Of a stretch of 21,728 nucleotides of DNA, positions 16,691 through 21,728 are shown one piece after another (the stretch's first letter is position 1; the number at the start of each line of letters is the position of its first letter). The notes beneath the pieces were generated by a model. The model worked only from the letters and a program-made list of their open reading frames with translations. It was not told the DNA's origin and searched no databases. The stretch is from CBDHDN01 sp965261585 (GTDB taxonomy: Bacteria > Pseudomonadota > Alphaproteobacteria > UBA6615). The DNA lies in the NCBI GenBank assembly GCA_965261585.1, contig CBDHDN010000036.1, forward strand, positions 1-21,728, in the 5' to 3' direction. Made by a program: the position numbers and the translations under genes.

Positions 16691-17284
16691 GTGAAAAAGC
16701 TCGTCCTCGCAATCATCCGTGGCGCAGTCATCAGTGGCATGGTTGCCACGGCCTTGTCGGCACCGTTGTCCAGCTCGGGTGCCCGCGCCGACGAGCCGCC
16801 AATTTCCGGATCGGTGCAGAACTTTACCGCCTATGACGAGCCGGTGCCAGCACCGGACACGCCGTTCAGCACTGAGAACGACGGTGAGCGTACGCTGGCC
16901 GACTTCCGCGGCAGGGTCGTCGTCGTCAACTTCTGGGCGACCTGGTGCAGGCCGTGCATCCGCGAGCTGCCGTCGCTGGAGCGCCTGCAGGCCGAGCTCG
17001 GCTCCGACCGCTTTCAGGTCGCGCTGTTCAGCCAGGACCGCGACGGCTGGCCCCGGGTCAACAAGTTCCTCAAGAAGCTGAAGATCGCCAGCCCCGACAG
17101 CTACCTGGACGTAAAGCTGAAGTTCGCCCGGGCGATGGGCGTGCGCGGGCTGCCGGTAACCGCCATCATCGATGCCGAGGGCAACGAGCTCGGCCGCGTC
17201 TCCGGCGCCGCCGAATGGGACACGCCCGAGGCCTTCGCTCTGATCCAGCACTACCTCGACGAGATCGACGGAGACGCCAGCTAG
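16691..17284 (+). CDS. tlpA: TlpA-family thiol:disulfide protein (thioredoxin-like)
   Basis: The 197-residue secreted or membrane-anchored thioredoxin-fold protein has an N-terminal signal (KK, then a hydrophobic stretch to ARA|DE after residue 33) and the active site WCRPC with Cys86 and Cys89 in VVVNFWATWCRPCIREL, plus the cis-Pro loop RGLPVTAIID. TlpA proteins reduce periplasmic disulfides, for example in cytochrome oxidase or cytochrome c assembly. The GTG start at 16691 is supported by AGGAAGG at 16677-16683. Its divergence from argH is, to my knowledge, a common alphaproteobacterial arrangement. The 17-bp gap means each promoter must lie inside the other gene. Its TAG is read on both strands as part of CTAG shared with the convergent GIY-YIG gene. 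Confidence 0.92.
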   Translation: MKKLVLAIIRGAVISGMVATALSAPLSSSGARADEPPISGSVQNFTAYDEPVPAPDTPFSTENDGERTLADFRGRVVVVNFWATWCRPCIRELPSLERLQAELGSDRFQVALFSQDRDGWPRVNKFLKKLKIASPDSYLDVKLKFARAMGVRGLPVTAIIDAEGNELGRVSGAAEWDTPEAFALIQHYLDEIDGDAS

Positions 17285-17778
17285 CCGGCGCCACCGACCG
17301 TCCGCAGCGGCTGAACCCGAACGAGCGACAGCGTTCCGGGATCGAACCCGGCCGCCACCGTGACGAGGTGAGCCGGGCAGCGCCGGCAGTCGGAGCTGCC
17401 GAAGCCGGGCACCGGCACCCGTGAGCCGGGCAGCGCCAGCACGCGGCCAAGCAGCGCGCATTCGGTCACGTCCAGGGTCCAGCCGACACTGACGACACGG
17501 CCGGCGACGGTCAACGCATCAACGTGCCAGCGCAGCGGCTTCGCCTGCCGCAAATGACGGGCGATGCGGGCCCGCAGGCCGCCGGGGCCGCCGGCGCTGC
17601 CGCAGTAGGCGTAGGTTCCGGGCGGCAGCACGTGGCCGTCGGCCCGCGCGTTGGTGAGCGTCAGCGGCGCGGCGAGATCGATGACCAGGACGTAGGCGCC
17701 CGGCGCGGCCGGCGTTTGCGCGGCGGCGGTCACGCCCGGTAGCGCCTCGTTTTCCCCGAATATTGATCCGTCGAGCAT
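17281..17778 (-). CDS. GIY-YIG (DUF123, Uri-type) nuclease-like protein
   Basis: The 165-residue protein carries the DUF123 domain of the GIY-YIG superfamily: GAYVLVIDL (about 27-35), GTYAYCGSAGGPGGLRARI and RHLR, then RWHVDALT. The C-terminal half has GFGSSDCRRCPAHLV, with a C-x-x-C pair typical of the family. Members are predicted structure-specific DNA endonucleases; the cellular role is not known. I chose ATG 17778 (MLDGSIFGENEALPG) with GAGGG just upstream. The frame stays open to 17976, but that part lies in the insertion sequence and would be a read-through fusion. Its 3' end overlaps tlpA convergently at CTAG. The insertion sequence at 17790 now separates it from its former upstream DNA. 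Confidence 0.88.
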   Translation of the reverse strand: MLDGSIFGENEALPGVTAAAQTPAAPGAYVLVIDLAAPLTLTNARADGHVLPPGTYAYCGSAGGPGGLRARIARHLRQAKPLRWHVDALTVAGRVVSVGWTLDVTECALLGRVLALPGSRVPVPGFGSSDCRRCPAHLVTVAAGFDPGTLSLVRVQPLRTVGGAG

Positions 17779-17791
17779 CCGGCCCTCATGT

Positions 17792-17807
17792 ATGGACCTT
17801 CCCGACC
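17792..17807 (+). repeat. Subterminal inverted repeat, transposase-downstream end
   Basis: ATGGACCTTCCCGACC is the exact reverse complement of 19116-19131. It lies 2 bp inside the left TCAT. Confidence 0.9.
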
Positions 17808-17825
17808 GGTCAAGGCGGGGACGTT

Positions 17826-17955
17826 GTGCGACGTACATGTATTCGGCCACGAGAGATGGGCTTTTGAGCATGCCCGGGCCAAGTTGGAGCTTCGCTCTGG
17901 CCGCGTTGACCCGATCATACTTACGGCCAGAAACGGCCCATGAGGATTTCGGCCT
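17826..17955 (-). ncRNA. Candidate seekRNA / bridge RNA of the IS1111-type element
   Basis: In the IS1111 group a guide RNA is encoded downstream of the transposase. Here that region contains four short matches. In plus-strand terms, TCATACTT (17915-17922) equals the target core plus right side at 19136-19143, and ATGAGG (17940-17945) is the complement of target left side plus core, 17784-17789. CATGTAT (17836-17842) equals core plus element end at 17787-17793, and GATGGG (17855-17860) is the complement of element end plus core, 19132-19137. Target and donor pairs therefore share one polarity, and both centre on TCAT. Between them, GGAGC-TTC-GCTCT (17886-17898) can form a small hairpin inside GGCC/GGCC. 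RNA ends and strand are guesses; the strand is assigned with the transposase. Confidence 0.6.
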
Positions 17956-18008
17956 ATGCGGCTGCGTGTTCTGCACGGCGGTCCGTCACCTTGTGTCGCA
18001 AGTTTCGA

Positions 18009-19047
18009 TTACGCGCGGCGGGCTCGATAGGGCTGCCCGCTGACGGCGACGCGCCAGGCGATGCGGGCAAGCTTGTTGGCGAGCGCGACGGCGACCACGT
18101 TGCGGGGCTTTCGCTTGAGGAGTGCGCGGGCCCACTGGGCAAGCGGGTCGTCGGGATGGCGGCCTTCGCCGTAGCGTCGCAGCATCGATTGAGCGCCGAT
18201 GACGAGCAGGCTGCGGAGCCGCTCATTGCCGCGCTTGGAGATGCCGAGCAGCAACCGGGCCTCGCCGCTCTGATAGAGCTTCGGCGTGAGCCCGACCCAG
18301 GCGGCGAGATCGCGACCGCAGGCGAACCGGGAGGCATCGCCGACCGCGGCGATGAAGCCCGCGGCGACCAGCCGGCCGAAGCCCGGTATGCTCGTGAGCA
18401 GGCGCGCCCGCTCGTCATGTGCGGCCACCGCCGTCAGACGCTGCTTCGCCTCAGCAAACTTCTCGCCCGTTGCCACGAACTGGCCGAAGAGATCGCAAAG
18501 CCCTTCCTGCAGCGTCGCCGGCACCACCGCCCAACGCCGCGAAGCCATCAGTTCCGGAAGCCGGCGGGTCAACTGGGCGGGTCCCTTCGGCACGACGATG
18601 CCGAACTCCGCAAGCAGGCCTCGCAGCGTGTTGGCGAGCTGGGTGCGTTGGCGGGCATAGAGCGCCTCGATCCGCTCCAGCGGCTGCAGTGCTTGCGTTG
18701 CCTCGTCCTTGACCGGGATCGCACGGACGTGCCGACGTCCACCCGCTTCCGTGATCGCCCGGGCATCGCGCCGATCGTCCTTGCACGCCGGGTCGCGATA
18801 GGCCTTCGCGACGTAAGGCGCAATCAACCGCACCTCGTGGCCCAGCAGCTGCAACGTCCGTCCCCAATGGTGCGCGCCGCCACACGCTTCCATCACCACG
18901 ATCGCTCCTGGATATCGCTGTACGGCAGCGACAAACGCGTCGCGCGGCACTCGCGTCTCCTCGACAATCGTGTCGTCGCCAGTCTGCACGCAAAGCTGCA
19001 TCGCGCGCTTGGACAAATCAATCCCTACCTACCGTAGAGTCGTTCAT
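18009..19047 (-). pseudogene. IS110-family (IS1111-group) transposase with a 4-bp duplication at its start
   Basis: DEDD/RuvC-like transposase with a C-terminal Transposase_20 domain. Visible blocks are the acidic VVMEACGGAHHW, KDDRRDARAI, the helix-hairpin region SIPGFGRLVAAGFIAAVGDASRF, AAWVGLTPKLYQSGEARLLLGISKRGN with the likely nucleophilic Ser in QSGE, and a basic tail. The natural start is ATG 19047 (MNDSTVG) behind GGAGGGAAGG. CTAC is duplicated at 19025-19032, so this frame hits TGA after nine codons. Without the duplication it reads MNDSTVGIDLSKRAMQL, a 344-residue protein. The intact frame contains VGIDLSK directly after a TAG, and its first usual start is TTG 19016, one codon past the catalytic Asp. 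The protein made from TTG would lack that Asp and is probably inactive. Confidence 0.88.
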
Positions 19048-19131
19048 GGACCTTCCCTCCTCTCGCTGGATGATTGCCGCTGCAATCAATGGGCCACTAT
19101 CGAGCCCGTACGTGGGGTCGGGAAGGTCCAT
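19046..19131 (-). promoter_or_regulatory. Possible RNA fold hiding the transposase ribosome binding site
   Basis: On the transposase strand, AUGGACCUUCCC from the outer repeat (19131-19120) is perfectly complementary to GGGAAGGUCCAU (19057-19046), which covers part of the Shine-Dalgarno and the first two bases of the ATG. The loop contains its own 7-bp hairpin (TGATTGC 19071-19077 with GCAATCA 19082-19088). A transcript entering from outside would carry both halves and could shut off translation, as known for some other insertion sequences. This is inference from pairing only. Confidence 0.5.
19116..19131 (-). repeat. Subterminal inverted repeat, transposase-upstream end
   Basis: GGTCGGGAAGGTCCAT is the exact reverse complement of 17792-17807 and lies 4 bp inside the right TCAT. 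Its outer 12 bp also have an inverted copy at 19046-19057, over the transposase ribosome binding site. Confidence 0.9.
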
Positions 19132-19139
19132 CCCATCAT

Positions 19140-19165
19140 ACTTCGACAGGCTCAGCATGAGGGCC
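19140..19165. repeat. REP-like hairpin, right part (left part at 17781-17789)
   Basis: The left arm GGCCCTCAT lies at 17781-17789, on the other side of the insertion sequence. The loop (19140-19156, containing CTTCGACAGGCTCAG) and the right arm ATGAGGGCC (19157-19165) lie here. Rejoined, they make a 35-bp palindromic unit with perfect 9-bp arms. CTTCGACAGGCTCAG-type sequences are widespread extragenic repeats in environmental bacteria. Confidence 0.8.
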
Positions 19166-19208
19166 TTAGCCTGAGCCGATGTTCATATCGTTCCGCGAAC
19201 TCGACAAA

Positions 19209-19242
19209 GGGCCTACCCTGAGCTTGTCGAAGGGTTCGGCCC
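19209..19242. repeat. Second REP-like unit, inverted
   Basis: The unit starts with GGGCC, ends with GGCCC and contains CCCTGAGCTTGTCGAAGGG. Read backwards, its core CTTCGACAAGCTCAG differs from the first unit's core at one of 15 positions. The two units in opposite orientation form a REPIN-like pair upstream of ureB. Confidence 0.75.
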
Positions 19243-19272
19243 GTCGTTGGGCAGGGCCAGAAAGGCGGTCTA

Positions 19273-19593
19273 ATGATACCGGGGGAGCTGTTCATCGCCG
19301 ATGGCGAGCTGACGCTCAACGCCGGCCGCGAGACGGTCACGGTCACAATCGCCAATACCGGGGACCGGCCGATCCAGGTGGGCTCGCACTACCATTTTTT
19401 CGAGACGAACACGGCGCTCGATTTCGACCGGGCGGCGACGCGCGGCTATCGCCTCGACATTGCCGCCGGCACCGCGGTGCGGTTCGAGCCGGGGCAGAGC
19501 CGCACCGTGACGCTGGTGCGCTATGCCGGCGCCGACGTGGCGCACGGCTTCAACGGGTTGGTCAACGGCCCCGTCGTCGCGGGCGGAGCCTAG
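19273..19593 (+). CDS. ureB: Urease subunit beta
   Basis: Structural subunit of nickel urease, which hydrolyses urea to ammonia and carbamate. The 106-residue protein has the family start MIPGELFIADGELTLNAGR, then NTGDRPIQVGSHYHFFETNTALDFDR and RFEPGQSRTVTLVRYAG, ending GFNGLVNGPV. It is full length for a free beta subunit and is not fused to gamma. The ATG at 19273 has AGAAAGGCGG just upstream. ureC follows after 3 bp. The usual preceding gene ureA is missing; upstream DNA is a repeat pair and an insertion sequence. Confidence 0.96.
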   Translation: MIPGELFIADGELTLNAGRETVTVTIANTGDRPIQVGSHYHFFETNTALDFDRAATRGYRLDIAAGTAVRFEPGQSRTVTLVRYAGADVAHGFNGLVNGPVVAGGA

Positions 19594-19596
19594 CCC

Positions 19597-21303
<1,707 letters not shown>

Positions 21304-21306
21304 GCG

Positions 21307-21728
21307 ATGCGGCGCGCCGTGGCAGTCAAGACATCGGGTACCTGGCCGGCGGCCGAGGCCGTCGCCGAGGCGACGCTGGCATTCGACGAGCGGCACCGCA
21401 GGCGCTTCCGGCTGCGCGACGATAACGGCGAGGCATTCATGCTGGACCTGCCGGAGGCGACGCTGCTGAGCGACGGCGACGGACTGGCACTGGCCGGCGG
21501 CGGCTATGTTCGCGTGCGCGCCGCGGCCGAGCCGGTGGCCGACCTGCACGCCGCGACAGCGGCGGCGACGGCGCGCCTGGCCTGGCACATCGGCAACCGC
21601 CATGTGCCGGTGCAGGTCCTGTCGGATGGCGTCTTGCGCATCAGGGACGACCACGTGCTGACCGATATGGCGCAGGGCCTCGGCGCCACCGTGGAGCGCC
21701 ACGCCGCGCCGTTCGCGCCGGAGGCGGG
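21307..21728 (+). CDS. ureE: Urease accessory protein UreE (partial, runs off the window)
   Basis: UreE is the nickel-binding metallochaperone that delivers Ni to the urease activation complex. 140 complete codons are visible from ATG 21307, 3 bp after the ureC stop. The N-terminal beta domain (ATLAFDERHRRRFRLRDDNG, AFMLDLPEATLLSDGDGLAL) is followed by the metal-binding domain hallmark LAWHIGNRHVPVQVL, DDHVLTDMAQGLGATVERH and APFAPEAG. The His-rich C-terminal tail, if any, is beyond the window end. Incomplete only because the sequence stops. Confidence 0.93.
   Translation, partial: MRRAVAVKTSGTWPAAEAVAEATLAFDERHRRRFRLRDDNGEAFMLDLPEATLLSDGDGLALAGGGYVRVRAAAEPVADLHAATAAATARLAWHIGNRHVPVQVLSDGVLRIRDDHVLTDMAQGLGATVERHAAPFAPEA

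Larger units (their letters stand above)
17790..19139 (-). mobile_element. IS110-family insertion sequence, IS1111 group, inside a REP-like hairpin
   Basis: A 1.35-kb element carries one transposase gene on the minus strand, perfect 16-bp subterminal inverted repeats (17792-17807 and 19116-19131), a short end upstream of the transposase (about 90 bp) and a longer non-coding end downstream (about 215 bp). Subterminal repeats and a downstream non-coding RNA region are features of the IS1111 group of the IS110 family. TCAT occurs on both sides (17786-17789 and 19136-19139). Removing the element with one TCAT rebuilds a 35-bp hairpin with perfect 9-bp arms, so the ends are defined to within the 4-bp TCAT ambiguity. 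IS110 relatives such as IS621 and ISPpu9 also use REP sequences as targets. Confidence 0.87.

Noticed and set aside
17281..17976. Longer GIY-YIG protein starting at 17976
   Set aside because: The extra 66 residues lie in the insertion sequence and its repeat, beyond a well-placed ATG with GAGGG at 17778.
19132..19272. Remnant of ureA before ureB
   Set aside because: The three forward frames give only repeat-derived peptides, with nothing like the UreA C-terminus; the TAATG before ureB is not preceded by a real gene.

Overview
The window is GC-rich DNA carrying ordinary alphaproteobacterial chromosomal genes. Marker arrangements point to a Rhodospirillales-like alphaproteobacterium: a B12-dependent ribonucleotide reductase, ftsE-ftsX-ydcF-plsC divergent from an MJ0042 zinc-ribbon membrane protein, CpdR, a TIGR02302/DUF4175 membrane protein, argH-lptM-lysA divergent from a TlpA-type thioredoxin, and urease genes. 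The order-level guess is an inference from gene content only.

Layout. 44-2372 (-): nrdJ, broken by one extra base. 2373-2609: the nrdJ upstream region, with a perfect palindrome and DnaA-box-like nonamers. 2610-5582 (-): a tight ftsE-ftsX-ydcF-plsC operon in which ydcF and plsC both start at a GTG overlapping the previous stop (GTGA). 5583-6001: a divergent intergenic region with a good sigma70-like promoter for the rightward gene. 6002-10903 (+): MJ0042/DUF3426 protein, an RND adaptor lipoprotein with an in-frame amber codon, and an RND pump. 10994-11362 (+): CpdR. 11369-16673 (-): argH, the 44-aa lipoprotein gene lptM, lysA and the TIGR02302 gene, chained by overlapping stops and starts; argH is frameshifted. 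16691-17284 (+): tlpA. 17281-17778 (-): a GIY-YIG (DUF123) gene, convergent with tlpA on a shared CTAG. 17790-19139: an IS110-family (IS1111-group) insertion sequence inside a REP-like hairpin. 19273-21728 (+): ureB, ureC and the start of ureE, with no ureA.

The most interesting object is the insertion sequence. It has perfect 16-bp subterminal inverted repeats and TCAT on both sides, and it splits a 35-bp REP-like palindrome that can be rebuilt exactly. Its roughly 215-bp non-coding stretch downstream of the transposase gene holds two pairs of short segments. One pair matches the interrupted target around TCAT, and the other matches the predicted circle junction around TCAT, with the same polarity in both pairs. 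That is what a seekRNA/bridge RNA with target and donor loops should look like. The transposase start is displaced by a 4-bp duplication that puts the first catalytic Asp out of reach of a normal start codon. The element's outer repeat can also pair with the transposase ribosome binding site.

Four genes are broken by tiny lesions: nrdJ (+1), the RND adaptor (TAG), argH (net +1, possibly four inserted bases in about 60 bp) and the transposase (+4). Two of these are housekeeping genes, so sequence error is at least as likely as real decay. Everything here was read by eye; no search or folding was run.
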